A stretch of 62,675 nucleotides of DNA from an uncultured Eubacteriales bacterium. Its GTDB lineage: Bacteria > Bacillota > Clostridia > Christensenellales > CAG-138. The DNA lies in contig CADBYI010000005.1 of NCBI GenBank assembly GCA_902798825.1, positions 11,726-74,400 of the forward strand, read 5' to 3'. Each line of letters begins with the position of its first letter. Position 1 is the stretch's first letter. Positions 16,079 to 23,622 of the stretch are shown piece by piece. Both the position numbers and the translations under genes were made by a program. Below the pieces are notes generated by a model. It did not search any database, was not told where the DNA came from, and worked only from the letters and a program-made list of their open reading frames with translations.

Positions 16079-17332
16079 TTAGTTCTCCTTCTCGAAGACC
16101 ATCTCCACGCTGTCGCTTTCGGTGACCAGCGTGAGGGACGCGCCGTCGTAGATCAGGGTGAATATCTCGATGCCGCCCGTGGACAGGACCAGGTTGCCGT
16201 CCTCCTGGACGGACCACTCCATATCGACGGGATCGTCGTCGCTGGTAAGGGTGGCGGTGCCGTCCGCCGCCAGCTTCAGCGTCATGGTGGTGCCCATGGA
16301 GGAGGCGGGGATCTCAAAGCCCATGGCCCGGGCCTTGGTGAAGGTCCAGGTGCCCACCATCTCCTGGGCCGCAGGGGTCACGGTCGCCGCGGTCTTCTGA
16401 CCCTTGTCGGACAGCAATGCCTCCATCTCTGCCGCAGGAGCAAGCTCCAACGCCTCGTCCTCGATGGACAAAAGAATGTGGTCCCCCTGCCGGGTGTAGG
16501 GGATGCTCTCGCCCTCATAGGTCAGGGTGTCCTCGGTCCAGGTGATCTCGGCCCGATCGTCCATGAATTGGAGGGTACCCGTGCCGTCGGCCCGGAGCTC
16601 CAGGAAGATATCCTTGGGGTCCAGCCCCATGGCGGTCAGGAAGGGAACCAGGTCCGTGGTCTGGCCGTCGGTGGTCATGCGGTAGCCGTAATAGAGCTGC
16701 CCCTCGTCGGCGGGCTGGGCCGCCTGCTGCCGATGGAGGATAACGTCCCCCTCGGTCTCGGTGGTGAGGGTGATGTCCTCCTCCGCCACCGTCATGCCGG
16801 TAAGGTAGCTGTCAAACAGGACGTAGCAGGTCCCGTCGTTCAGGTTGTCCAGACCCTTCCAATAGGGAACGAGGGAGCCCCACAGCACCGGCGTTTCCCC
16901 GTTTGCGCCCGTGTAGACGCCCTGTCCGTCGGCGGCAAGGGTCAGCTGCCTGCCGTCGTCGGCAAGATAGGTGCCGGCAAAGGCCGTGCCCGTCCCGTCG
17001 CCCATGGCGTAGGCCTCCCCCTCACCGGCGTAGCGCAGGATGCGAACAGCGTCCTCATAGGTGAAGATCAGCATATCCCCCTGGAGGGTATAGGGCGTTT
17101 TGACCCGCTCGATCTCCAAGGACCCGTCGTCCCAGGTCACGCCGTTGGCATAATATTGTCCGTCGACCGTAAAGTTGAGCACACCGCCGCCCTTTTCGTT
17201 CAGATACAGCACGTCCGTGCCCGAATCGGAGACGTACAGGCCCGGCTGCAGCGCCACCTCCCCCTCCGCGAAGGTGGGAACAGCGACCAGCAGCAACAGG
17301 GCCACCAGCAGGATCGATACCGTGCGTTTCAT
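16079..17332 (-). CDS. Secreted beta-repeat (lipocalin-like) protein
   Basis: 417 residues with a clear signal peptide (MKRTVSILLVALLLLVAVPTFAEG). The rest is a series of about four similar beta-rich modules with pattern L-ADG-GT / W-DD-L / I-Y---GD-L, for example LELRADGTGTLQFMDD and LKLAADGTATLTSDDD. This kind of repeat is common in secreted Clostridia proteins of unknown function and resembles lipocalin-like folds. A related module is present in the lipoprotein at 46107-47726. Single gene with its own terminator. Confidence 0.65.
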   Translation of the reverse strand: MKRTVSILLVALLLLVAVPTFAEGEVALQPGLYVSDSGTDVLYLNEKGGGVLNFTVDGQYYANGVTWDDGSLEIERVKTPYTLQGDMLIFTYEDAVRILRYAGEGEAYAMGDGTGTAFAGTYLADDGRQLTLAADGQGVYTGANGETPVLWGSLVPYWKGLDNLNDGTCYVLFDSYLTGMTVAEEDITLTTETEGDVILHRQQAAQPADEGQLYYGYRMTTDGQTTDLVPFLTAMGLDPKDIFLELRADGTGTLQFMDDRAEITWTEDTLTYEGESIPYTRQGDHILLSIEDEALELAPAAEMEALLSDKGQKTAATVTPAAQEMVGTWTFTKARAMGFEIPASSMGTTMTLKLAADGTATLTSDDDPVDMEWSVQEDGNLVLSTGGIEIFTLIYDGASLTLVTESDSVEMVFEKEN

Positions 17333-17433
17333 AGTTTTCCTCCCTTGTTCATGGTATGCTCTGATAGTATTCTTCCCCGGGAGCGGTTGTCAAGGTCATT
17401 CCCGATTTCTCCCAACCAACGTCACATTTCGTT

Positions 17434-18201
17434 TCAAAACGGCCGCGCAAGGTCGATCCGCTCCTCCGGCTCAAGGCCGAAACGGGCGGCGTAGGCCACG
17501 GCCAGCTTCAGCTGCTCCGGCGCCGCCACGTCCTCGGGGTCATGGGCGTCGCAGCCCAGGACCACCCGGCAGCCCCATTCCTTCGCCAGGGGCCAAAACC
17601 GATCGCAGGGATAGCACCGGCCCGTCCGCATGCCCAGGATGTTGATCTCCAGGGGGATGTCCAGTTCCTTCGCCCGCCGGCACAGGCGGGTCATCTGCTG
17701 CCGATAGACCTGCTCCGGCCCCTCAAAATGGAACAGGTCCGGATGGGCCACGCAGGAGAATTTCCCCGTCTCCATGCCCCGAATGACCATATCCACGTAG
17801 CGGGCCAGTTCCCTGGGATCGTCGGCCATGTCCGGGTTGTAGACGGCCTCGCCGCTGTCGTTGAAGTGCTGTCCGAGCAGCAGATAGTCCACGGGATAGG
17901 GACGGAGCCGCTCCAGCATCCCCTCGAACAGGTCCGGATAGTATTCCGCCTCGAAGCCCAGGCGGATGTCGATGTCCCGCCGGTAGGCCGCCCGCAGGGA
18001 CAGGACGCTTTGCACATAGTCATCCAGATCGGCATAGCGGACCCGGAATCTGGATTCGTGACCGTCGGGAAAGGGCATGGGCACATGGTCCGAGAATCCC
18101 AGCACCTTCAGCCCCCGCTCGATGGCCCTCTCCACATACGCCCTGTCCTCCCCCACGGCGTGGCCGCAGCGGCGGGTGTGGGTGTGATAGTTGGCAAGCA
18201 T
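17434..18201 (-). CDS. hisJ: PHP-family histidinol-phosphatase (HisJ type)
   Basis: 255 residues with all PHP metal motifs: NYHTHTRRCGH at the N-terminus, LGFSDHVPM, RLGFEAEYYP, LLGQHF, CVAHPDLFHF, LEIN and LGCDAHDPED. This set matches the HisJ/HisK histidinol-phosphate phosphatases that make histidinol; no other his genes are nearby, so a different phosphoester substrate cannot be excluded. Full family length. Confidence 0.85.
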   Translation of the reverse strand: MLANYHTHTRRCGHAVGEDRAYVERAIERGLKVLGFSDHVPMPFPDGHESRFRVRYADLDDYVQSVLSLRAAYRRDIDIRLGFEAEYYPDLFEGMLERLRPYPVDYLLLGQHFNDSGEAVYNPDMADDPRELARYVDMVIRGMETGKFSCVAHPDLFHFEGPEQVYRQQMTRLCRRAKELDIPLEINILGMRTGRCYPCDRFWPLAKEWGCRVVLGCDAHDPEDVAAPEQLKLAVAYAARFGLEPEERIDLARPF

Positions 18202-18312
18202 GGTTCGGTTCGTTACCTTCGTTTCTCGTTTTTCCCATTATATCAGGTCCGGAAAAAAGCGCAAGGCGGAGATGGGCGCCGCCTTGCGCTTGCGCGGCAG
18301 AAGATTTTGCGT

Positions 18313-18347
18313 TCACAGATCCCTCGACAAGCTCGGGATGACCGAGC
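18313..18347. repeat. 35-bp direct repeat, copy 1
   Basis: Begins gttcacagatccctcgacaa and is identical to 18416-18450. It contains the short palindrome-like run ctcgacaagctcggga. Similar short repeats are widespread between genes in gut Firmicutes. Confidence 0.8.
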
Positions 18348-18415
18348 TTTTTGAACCCTCCCCCTGGGTCATCCTGACCTAGGGAGCAAAGCGACCGAGT
18401 GGTATGAGCTTTATC

Positions 18416-18450
18416 GTTCACAGATCCCTCGACAAGCTCGGGATGACCGA
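18416..18450. repeat. 35-bp direct repeat, copy 2
   Basis: Identical to 18313-18347, 103 bp apart. Confidence 0.8.
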
Positions 18451-18576
18451 AAGGGCCGGGATGACGGACCTGTAAGCGGAGCCGCCTTTTCCCCCCCTAG
18501 TCATCCCGTCCGAGGAAGGGCAGACCAATGCGCGGCGGAGGGGATCAAAAAAATATACAAAACACGAAACTGCCGC

Positions 18577-18605
18577 TTGCGATATGGCGAATATCGTGGT
18601 ATCAT
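18577..18605 (+). promoter_or_regulatory. Promoter of guaA
   Basis: -35 TTGCGA (18577-18582), 17-bp spacer, -10 TATCAT (18600-18605), followed by GGAGG and the ATG at 18635. Confidence 0.5.
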
Positions 18606-18634
18606 GTGTTATTATTGGTATTTGGAGGTAGCTT

Positions 18635-19621
18635 ATGCAGCAGCTTTTGGTCCGTCCCGAGAACATGAAACGAATCGACTCCCCCGCCCTTGCCCAGGCG
18701 TACATCGACGAGCAGGTGGCCGCCATTCAGCAGCAGGTGGGCGACGGCAAGGTGCTGCTGGCCCTGTCCGGCGGCGTGGACTCCTCCGTGGTGGCCGCGC
18801 TCCTCATCAAGGCCATCGGCGATCGGCTGGTGGCGGTCCACGTGAACCACGGGCTGCTGCGCAAGGGCGAGCCCGAGCAGGTCATCGAGGTGTTCCGGAA
18901 CCAGATGCACGCCAATCTGATCTATGTGGACGCGGTGGACCGGTTCCTGGACAAGCTGGCGGGCGTCAAGGACCCGGAGACCAAGCGGAAGATCATCGGC
19001 AAGGAGTTTATCGAGGTCTTCGCCGAGGAGGCCCGGAAGCTGGAGGGCATCCGGTTCCTGGCCCAGGGCACCATCTGGCCCGACATTTTGGAGAGCGAGG
19101 CGGGCATCAAAGCCCATCACAACGCCGGCGGCCTGCCCGCTGATCTGTCCTTTGAACTGGTGGAGCCGGTCCGGATCCTCTTTAAGGACGAGGTGCGGAT
19201 GGTGGGCAAGACCCTGGGGCTTCCCGACAGCATGGTCTATCGGCAGCCCTTCCCCGGCCCCGGCCTGGGCGTGCGGTGCGTGGGCGCCATCACCCGGGAT
19301 CGGCTGGAGGCCGTGCGGGAATCCGACGCCATCCTGCGGGAGGAGTTCGCCGCGGCGGGCCTGCAGGGCAAGGTGTGGCAGTATTTCACCGTGGTCCCCG
19401 ACATGAAGAGCACCGGTATCAAGGACGGCAAGCGGACCGACGATTGGATGGTCATCATCCGGGCGGTGAATTCCGTGGACGCCACCTCCGCCACCATCGA
19501 GGAGGTCCCCTATCCCCTCCTGCTGAAGATCAGGGACCGGATCTTTGCCGAGGTCAAGGGCGTGAACCGGGTGTTGTATGACCTTAGCAGCAAGCCCCTG
19601 GCCACCATCGAGTGGGAGTGA
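18635..19621 (+). CDS. guaA: GMP synthase, ATP-pyrophosphatase subunit only (GuaAb-like)
   Basis: 328 residues. The PP-loop LALSGGVDSSVVAALL lies at about residues 43-58, followed by VHVNHGLLRKGEPEQV, FLAQGTIWPDILES, QPFPGPGLGVR and the C-terminal dimerisation domain ending TIEWE. It converts XMP to GMP using ATP and ammonia. Bacterial GuaA normally carries an N-terminal glutaminase domain (about 510 residues in total); here it is missing and the start has a good GGAGG site, so this is not a truncated read. The glutaminase may be a separate gene elsewhere, as in archaea. The 3' end is the integration site of the following element. Confidence 0.92.
   Translation: MQQLLVRPENMKRIDSPALAQAYIDEQVAAIQQQVGDGKVLLALSGGVDSSVVAALLIKAIGDRLVAVHVNHGLLRKGEPEQVIEVFRNQMHANLIYVDAVDRFLDKLAGVKDPETKRKIIGKEFIEVFAEEARKLEGIRFLAQGTIWPDILESEAGIKAHHNAGGLPADLSFELVEPVRILFKDEVRMVGKTLGLPDSMVYRQPFPGPGLGVRCVGAITRDRLEAVRESDAILREEFAAAGLQGKVWQYFTVVPDMKSTGIKDGKRTDDWMVIIRAVNSVDATSATIEEVPYPLLLKIRDRIFAEVKGVNRVLYDLSSKPLATIEWE
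19601..19621. other. Candidate attL in the guaA 3' end
   Basis: The last 21 bp of guaA (coding ATIEWE-stop) match 27612-27632 at 15 of 21 positions, including an uninterrupted CGAGT and a second GAGT. The guaA 3' end is a well-known target of tyrosine-integrase elements. Confidence 0.5.
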
Positions 19622-19681
19622 GTTTTTGAAACTCCGAACCCGTTGCGGCACAACGATTTTGCGGTTTTATATCTCTCTTTT

Positions 19682-19698
19682 GATAACGATTTGATAAC
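19682..19698. repeat. Terminal direct repeat, left (possible integrase arm site)
   Basis: GATAACGATTTGATAAC, one mismatch to 27502-27518, same orientation. It also contains an internal repeat of TTGATAAC. Confidence 0.55.
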
Positions 19699-19790
19699 GC
19701 TCCCCATAGGCCGTATCATTCTGTATCCCCAGTGGATTGCGGGTAAAGAATGTTCTTTTGCGGCTTATAAGTGAGGACAACCATATTAGA

Positions 19791-19826
19791 AAGCCCTTAC
19801 CGATGGCAACGTCGGTAAGGGCTTTT
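19791..19826 (-). terminator. Bidirectional terminator after the XRE gene
   Basis: 12-bp perfect stem AGCCCTTACCGA / TCGGTAAGGGCT with an 8-base loop, followed by TTTT on the plus side; on the minus strand it lies just past the XRE stop codon. Confidence 0.75.
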
Positions 19827-19831
19827 GCTGT

Positions 19832-20365
19832 CTATTCATCAGTATCGGGGCTATCTTTGAGTGCATCCACCAGGAAATCACTCAATTCCTGTGAGGGAAC
19901 TTTTGCCCACCGCAGGGTGGTGTCGTACTTGGGGTAGTTGTACCGCCAGCGGTCATAGTCCTCCCTGGTGATCTCCCCGGCCTCCAGCTTCTTGGCCTGC
20001 TCCGCCCAGGCGGACAGCATATCAAGCATATTGGCATAGGTCTTGCCTTTGGATTTGTCCAGACGCAGACAAACCTCGCCGTCAATCTCCCCAATAGTCA
20101 GCCCCCGAATATCCTCCAAAGCAAAGAGGGTGTGCATCAGGCCGATGTCGGTATCTATGTCAGGGACGGTCAGGGCATCAGGGGAAATATCAAAGAAGTC
20201 AGCCAGGGTCTTTGTCAGGTCGGCCTTGGGGGTGCGGCTCCCGGTTTCATACTGTGCCATACGCACATCGGCGGAGCGTTCCGGGAAACCCACCACCATG
20301 CCAAGATACTTCTGTGTGATGCCCTTCATGTTGCGGAAGAAACGAATACGTTCACCAATCGCCAT
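19832..20365 (-). CDS. XRE-family transcriptional regulator of the element
   Basis: 177 residues. The N-terminal helix-turn-helix (MAIGERIRFFRNMKGITQKYLG to about residue 65, with the SRTPKADLTKTLADFFDIS stretch) is of the Cro/C1 type; the remainder is an acidic domain without a recognised name. It faces the excisionase/integrase genes across divergent promoters and probably represses them. The start chosen has GGAG nine bases upstream; an in-frame ATG at 20431 lies upstream of the promoter -10 and is unlikely. Confidence 0.85.
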   Translation of the reverse strand: MAIGERIRFFRNMKGITQKYLGMVVGFPERSADVRMAQYETGSRTPKADLTKTLADFFDISPDALTVPDIDTDIGLMHTLFALEDIRGLTIGEIDGEVCLRLDKSKGKTYANMLDMLSAWAEQAKKLEAGEITREDYDRWRYNYPKYDTTLRWAKVPSQELSDFLVDALKDSPDTDE

Positions 20366-20402
20366 AACTGCCAACTCCAATCTATGTAATGGGGACACTT
20401 GA

Positions 20403-20431
20403 AGTATAACAGATATGTTTAGACCAGTCAA
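20403..20431 (-). promoter_or_regulatory. Promoter of the XRE gene
   Basis: Minus-strand -35 TTGACT (20426-20431), 17-bp spacer, -10 TATACT (20403-20408). Confidence 0.75.
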
Positions 20432-20475
20432 GAGAAAAATAAATAAATTTGTTTATATTTTCTCGTTGGAAGGTC

Positions 20476-20504
20476 TTGACATAACGGAATAGAGTTAGTA
20501 TAAT
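20476..20504 (+). promoter_or_regulatory. Promoter of xis-int
   Basis: Perfect consensus: -35 TTGACA (20476-20481), 17-bp spacer, -10 TATAAT (20499-20504). Directly downstream is a repeat of CGTTAA (cgttaagcaaatagcgttaa), a possible operator. Such a strong promoter would need repression, presumably by the divergent XRE protein. Confidence 0.85.
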
Positions 20505-20554
20505 AGGACTACGTTAAGCAAATAGCGTTAAATCAAAAGAAAGGAGGAATCCAT

Positions 20555-20743
20555 ATGGAGAACAGATTCATCCGGGCGGAAGAAGTTGCGGACGAGCTGG
20601 GTGTATCGAAGCCCTACGCCTATAAACTCATCCGGCAGCTCAACGAAGAATTGAAGGACAAGGGCTTCATCACCATCGCAGGGCGGGTCAACCGCCAGTA
20701 TTTCAACGAACGGCTCTACGGGGCCAGAAAGGAAGGGAACTAA
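20555..20743 (+). CDS. xis: Excisionase-like helix-turn-helix protein
   Basis: 62 residues: FIRAEEVADELGVSKPYAYK is a winged-helix/MerR-like DNA-binding motif as in small excisionases. It has a strong AAAGGAGGAA site and ends one base before the integrase start. Such proteins bend the att DNA and steer the integrase toward excision. Confidence 0.85.
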   Translation: MENRFIRAEEVADELGVSKPYAYKLIRQLNEELKDKGFITIAGRVNRQYFNERLYGARKEGN

Positions 20744-21820
20744 ATGCCAGTCTTTAAGGACGAAGCAAGAGGAACATGGTACGTCATGGTGCGGTATCAG
20801 GACTGGACGGGGGAGCGCAAACAGAAGTGCAAGCGTGGCTTTGCCACCAAACGGGAGGCCCAGGAGTGGGAGCGCAGTTTCCAGATGCAGACCTCCGGCG
20901 ACCTGGATATGACCTTTGAAGCCTTTACCGAGCTTTACACCAAGGATATGAAACCCCGGCTCAAGGAGAACACCTGGCTGACCAAGGAGAACATCATCCA
21001 GAAGAAAATTCTGCCCTACTTTGGCAAGCGGAAGATTAGCGAGATCACCACCAAGGACGTGATCGCATGGCAGAACGAGTTGCTGGCCTACCGGGACGAG
21101 AAGCGCAAGCCCTACTCGGCTACCTACCTCAAAACCCTGCACAACCAGCTTAGCGCCATCTTCAATCACGCTGTCCGCTTCTATGAGCTGCGCTCCAATC
21201 CCGCCGCCAAGGCTGGGAACATGGGGTCAGAGGAACGGAAGGAAATGCTGTTCTGGACGAAAGCGGAGTACCAGAAGTTTGCAGATGCCATGATGGACAA
21301 GCCCGTTTCCTACTACGCCTTTGAAATGCTCTACTGGTGTGGTATTCGGGAGGGGGAACTGCTGGCCCTGACCCCGGCAGACTTTGACTTTGAGGCCGGG
21401 ACGGTGAAAATCAGCAAGTCCTATCAGCGGCTCCACGGCAAGGACGTCATTACCACGCCAAAGACGAAGAAAAGCAACCGCACCATTAAAATGCCCAACT
21501 TCCTCTGTGACGAGATGAAGGATTACCTGGGGATGCTCTACGGTATCAAGAAGAAGGAGCGCATTTTCACCATCACGAAAAGCTATCTCCACCATGAGAT
21601 GGACAGAGGGGCGAAGTCGGCAGGGGTCAAGCGTATCAGAATCCACGACCTCCGGCATTCGCACATCTCACTTCTGATTGACATGGGCTTCTCCGCTGTG
21701 GCGATTGCTGACCGTGTGGGGCATGAGAGTATCGAGATCACCTATCGCTATGCCCACCTGTTTCCGTCCAAGCAGACGGAAATGGCAGACAAATTGGACT
21801 TTGAAAGGATGGGAGCGTAA
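20744..21820 (+). CDS. int: Tyrosine recombinase (integrase)
   Basis: 358 residues. N-terminal arm-binding domain (residues 1-50), SAM-like core-binding domain (55-150), catalytic domain from about 165. Catalytic residues visible: R202 (GIREGE), H301 and R304 (HDLRHSH), H327 (VGHES) and nucleophile Y336 (ITYRYAH). The Tn916-like layout fits an integrase for integrative elements. It follows xis directly and overlaps mobC by one base (TAATG). Confidence 0.95.
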   Translation: MPVFKDEARGTWYVMVRYQDWTGERKQKCKRGFATKREAQEWERSFQMQTSGDLDMTFEAFTELYTKDMKPRLKENTWLTKENIIQKKILPYFGKRKISEITTKDVIAWQNELLAYRDEKRKPYSATYLKTLHNQLSAIFNHAVRFYELRSNPAAKAGNMGSEERKEMLFWTKAEYQKFADAMMDKPVSYYAFEMLYWCGIREGELLALTPADFDFEAGTVKISKSYQRLHGKDVITTPKTKKSNRTIKMPNFLCDEMKDYLGMLYGIKKKERIFTITKSYLHHEMDRGAKSAGVKRIRIHDLRHSHISLLIDMGFSAVAIADRVGHESIEITYRYAHLFPSKQTEMADKLDFERMGA

Positions 21821-22140
21821 TGTCAGCTAAGAATTTGGACACTCACAACCGCTGGAGGAACAAGACCGTGGCCTTCCGGGTATCCCCGGAGGAAAACAAG
21901 CAGATTGACGCCGCTGTGCGGCTCTCTGGCCTGACGAAGCAGGACTACATCACCCGGCGGCTCTTAGACCGGGCCGTGGTGGTGCAGGGCAATCCCAGGG
22001 TCTACAAGGCCCTGCGTGACCAACTCGCCGCCGTCCTGGGGGAACTGCGGCGCATTGAGGCCGGGGGCGACGTGGGGGATGAACTTCTCGCCACCATTGA
22101 CCTTATCTCAGTGACGCTGGGCGGCATGAAGGAGGATTGA
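21820..22140 (+). CDS. mobC: MobC-like relaxosome accessory protein
   Basis: 106 residues. KTVAFRVSPEENKQIDAAVRLSG is a ribbon-helix-helix N-terminus and SGLTKQDYITRRLLDRAVVVQG resembles MobC-type plasmid mobilization proteins that help the relaxase at oriT. It overlaps the integrase stop codon and precedes the RepA-like ATPase by 7 bp. Confidence 0.7.
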   Translation: MSAKNLDTHNRWRNKTVAFRVSPEENKQIDAAVRLSGLTKQDYITRRLLDRAVVVQGNPRVYKALRDQLAAVLGELRRIEAGGDVGDELLATIDLISVTLGGMKED

Positions 22141-22147
22141 TAGATTG

Positions 22148-23302
22148 ATGGATTCCAGAGAAACGAAAAGGACTGTCCCGGTTCCGTCTGTTGGCGCAGA
22201 CGGGGAACAGCCCAATTCTCAAACAACTACCCAAAGTATAGCAGAGGAAACGGCTGAAAACAACCCCCAAGAGAAAGATTTAGAGGAAATGCTCCGGGAT
22301 ATGCGGCGCATGAACGACCCAGCCTACCTCCACACAGTTTCCATGAACGACCTTTACCAGAACATCTACCAGAGCAGACCGCCCGTAATAGACGGTCTGC
22401 TCTACCCTGGGACGTACCTCTTTGCGGGAGCGCCCAAGGTGGGCAAGTCGTTCCTGATGGCCCAGCTTGCCTACCATGTCAGCATGGGCCTCCCCCTGTG
22501 GGGCTACCCTGTCCACAAGGGGACTGTCCTCTATCTGGCGTTGGAGGACGACCACCGCCGCTTGCAGGGGCGGCTATACCGAATGTTCGGCACAGAGGGC
22601 ACCGACAATCTGCTCTTTGCGGTCTACGCCAAACAGCTTGGCGTTGGCCTGGAGGAACAGCTAAAGAAGTTCGTCCGGGAACACCCGAACACCAAGCTGA
22701 TTATCATTGACACCCTCCAGAAAATCCGGGAGGCTGGTGGGGATAAGTACAGCTACGCCAACGATTACGAGGTGGTGGGTAAGCTGAAACGCCTTGCCGA
22801 TGATTGCGGCGTCTGCCTCCTGCTGGTACACCACACTCGAAAGCAACAGGCAGATGACAAATTCGATATGATCTCCGGCACCAACGGTCTGCTGGGAGCG
22901 GCGGACGGGGCCTTTCTTCTTCAAAAGGAGAAGCGGACAGACGGCAGCGCCGTTCTGGACGTGGCCGGGCGTGACCAGCAAGACCAGCGATTCTATCTTA
23001 CCAGGGACAAGGAACGGCTGATATGGACGCTGGAGCGTACGGAAACGGAGGCATGGACAGAGCCGCCCGACCCGGTGCTGGAGGCCATAGCCGCCCTTGT
23101 GACGGCGGAGAAGCCGACCTGGGGTGGTACGGCCACCGAGCTGGTAGCGGCGCTCCAGACCGACATGAAGCCCAACGCCCTGGCGATGCGGCTAAACGTC
23201 CGGGCCGGGAAGCTGCTGATAGACTACCACATCCGCTATGAGAACAGCAGGAGCCACGCCGGGAGAAGTATCAGCCTGACGCTGGAACCGTCCCAGGCGT
23301 GA
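22148..23302 (+). CDS. RepA-like AAA ATPase / replicative helicase-type protein
   Basis: 384 residues. RecA-type core with Walker A LFAGAPKVGKSFLMAQ, Walker B LIIIDTLQKI and DDCGVCLLLVHHTRKQ, the hexameric RepA/DnaB-like signature of small plasmids and elements. It may support rolling or theta replication of the excised circle. The ATG at 22148 is used (a TTG directly upstream also reads in frame). The first 70 residues are polar and look disordered. Confidence 0.8.
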   Translation: MDSRETKRTVPVPSVGADGEQPNSQTTTQSIAEETAENNPQEKDLEEMLRDMRRMNDPAYLHTVSMNDLYQNIYQSRPPVIDGLLYPGTYLFAGAPKVGKSFLMAQLAYHVSMGLPLWGYPVHKGTVLYLALEDDHRRLQGRLYRMFGTEGTDNLLFAVYAKQLGVGLEEQLKKFVREHPNTKLIIIDTLQKIREAGGDKYSYANDYEVVGKLKRLADDCGVCLLLVHHTRKQQADDKFDMISGTNGLLGAADGAFLLQKEKRTDGSAVLDVAGRDQQDQRFYLTRDKERLIWTLERTETEAWTEPPDPVLEAIAALVTAEKPTWGGTATELVAALQTDMKPNALAMRLNVRAGKLLIDYHIRYENSRSHAGRSISLTLEPSQA

Positions 23303-23371
23303 CGACCGTGACGGCTGTGACGGCTTTTTTGAGAGTGGCGGCGGTGTCTGAAACATCGTCACGGTCGTCAC
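23299..23371. repeat. Inverted repeat between the ATPase and relaxase genes
   Basis: GTGACGACCGTGAC (23299-23312) and its exact complement GTCACGGTCGTCAC (23358-23371), each followed or preceded by further gtgacggc-like repeats. Possible iteron or origin of the excised form. Confidence 0.6.
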
Positions 23372-23521
23372 GGCTGTCACGGGGAGCAGCAAAGTTTAGG
23401 CGGGGTGCAGGGTGCCCTTTTCAAAGGGCGGCCCTGCTGGGGGAGGCAACCGCAGTTGCCGGGGGCAAAGCCCCCACACCCCCTCGGAGAGCCCACGACA
23501 CTTTGCAGACCGAAGGGATGA

Positions 23522-23547
23522 AAGTGTCATAGTGGGTTATTACACTT
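23522..23547 (+). other. Candidate MobV-type oriT
   Basis: AAGTGT / ACACTT arms around CATAGTGGGTTATT. This follows the pMV158-family oriT layout (arms around TAGTG-GTTA, nick after TAGTGNG). It lies about 75 bp upstream of the MobV relaxase. Adjacent hairpins (GGCAAC/GTTGCC and GGGGGC/GCCCCC at 23453-23476, CACTTCCTGCAGGAAGTG at 23543-23560) add structure. Confidence 0.6.
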
Positions 23548-23622
23548 CCTGCAGGAAGTGCCTCCCCCGAACCCCCGTCCTCTTTCAACAACCCAACATC
23601 TGAAACAGGAGGATTTTTGCCT

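Larger units (their letters stand above)
18202..18634. other. Intergenic region upstream of guaA with repeats
   Basis: 433 bp without a gene. It holds a hairpin with 11-bp arms GCGCAAGGCGG / CCGCCTTGCGC (18259-18289) with a U run on the minus side, two copies of a 35-bp repeat, and the guaA promoter. No purine riboswitch aptamer is recognised. Confidence 0.6.

Noticed and set aside
18202..18634. Purine riboswitch in front of guaA
   Set aside because: No conserved P1-P2-P3 purine aptamer with its loop-loop pattern is visible; the gap is filled with short repeats and a hairpin.
23299..23532. 77-codon frame between the ATPase and relaxase genes
   Set aside because: It covers the inverted repeats and oriT hairpins, has biased sequence and overlaps the ATPase end; treated as non-coding.
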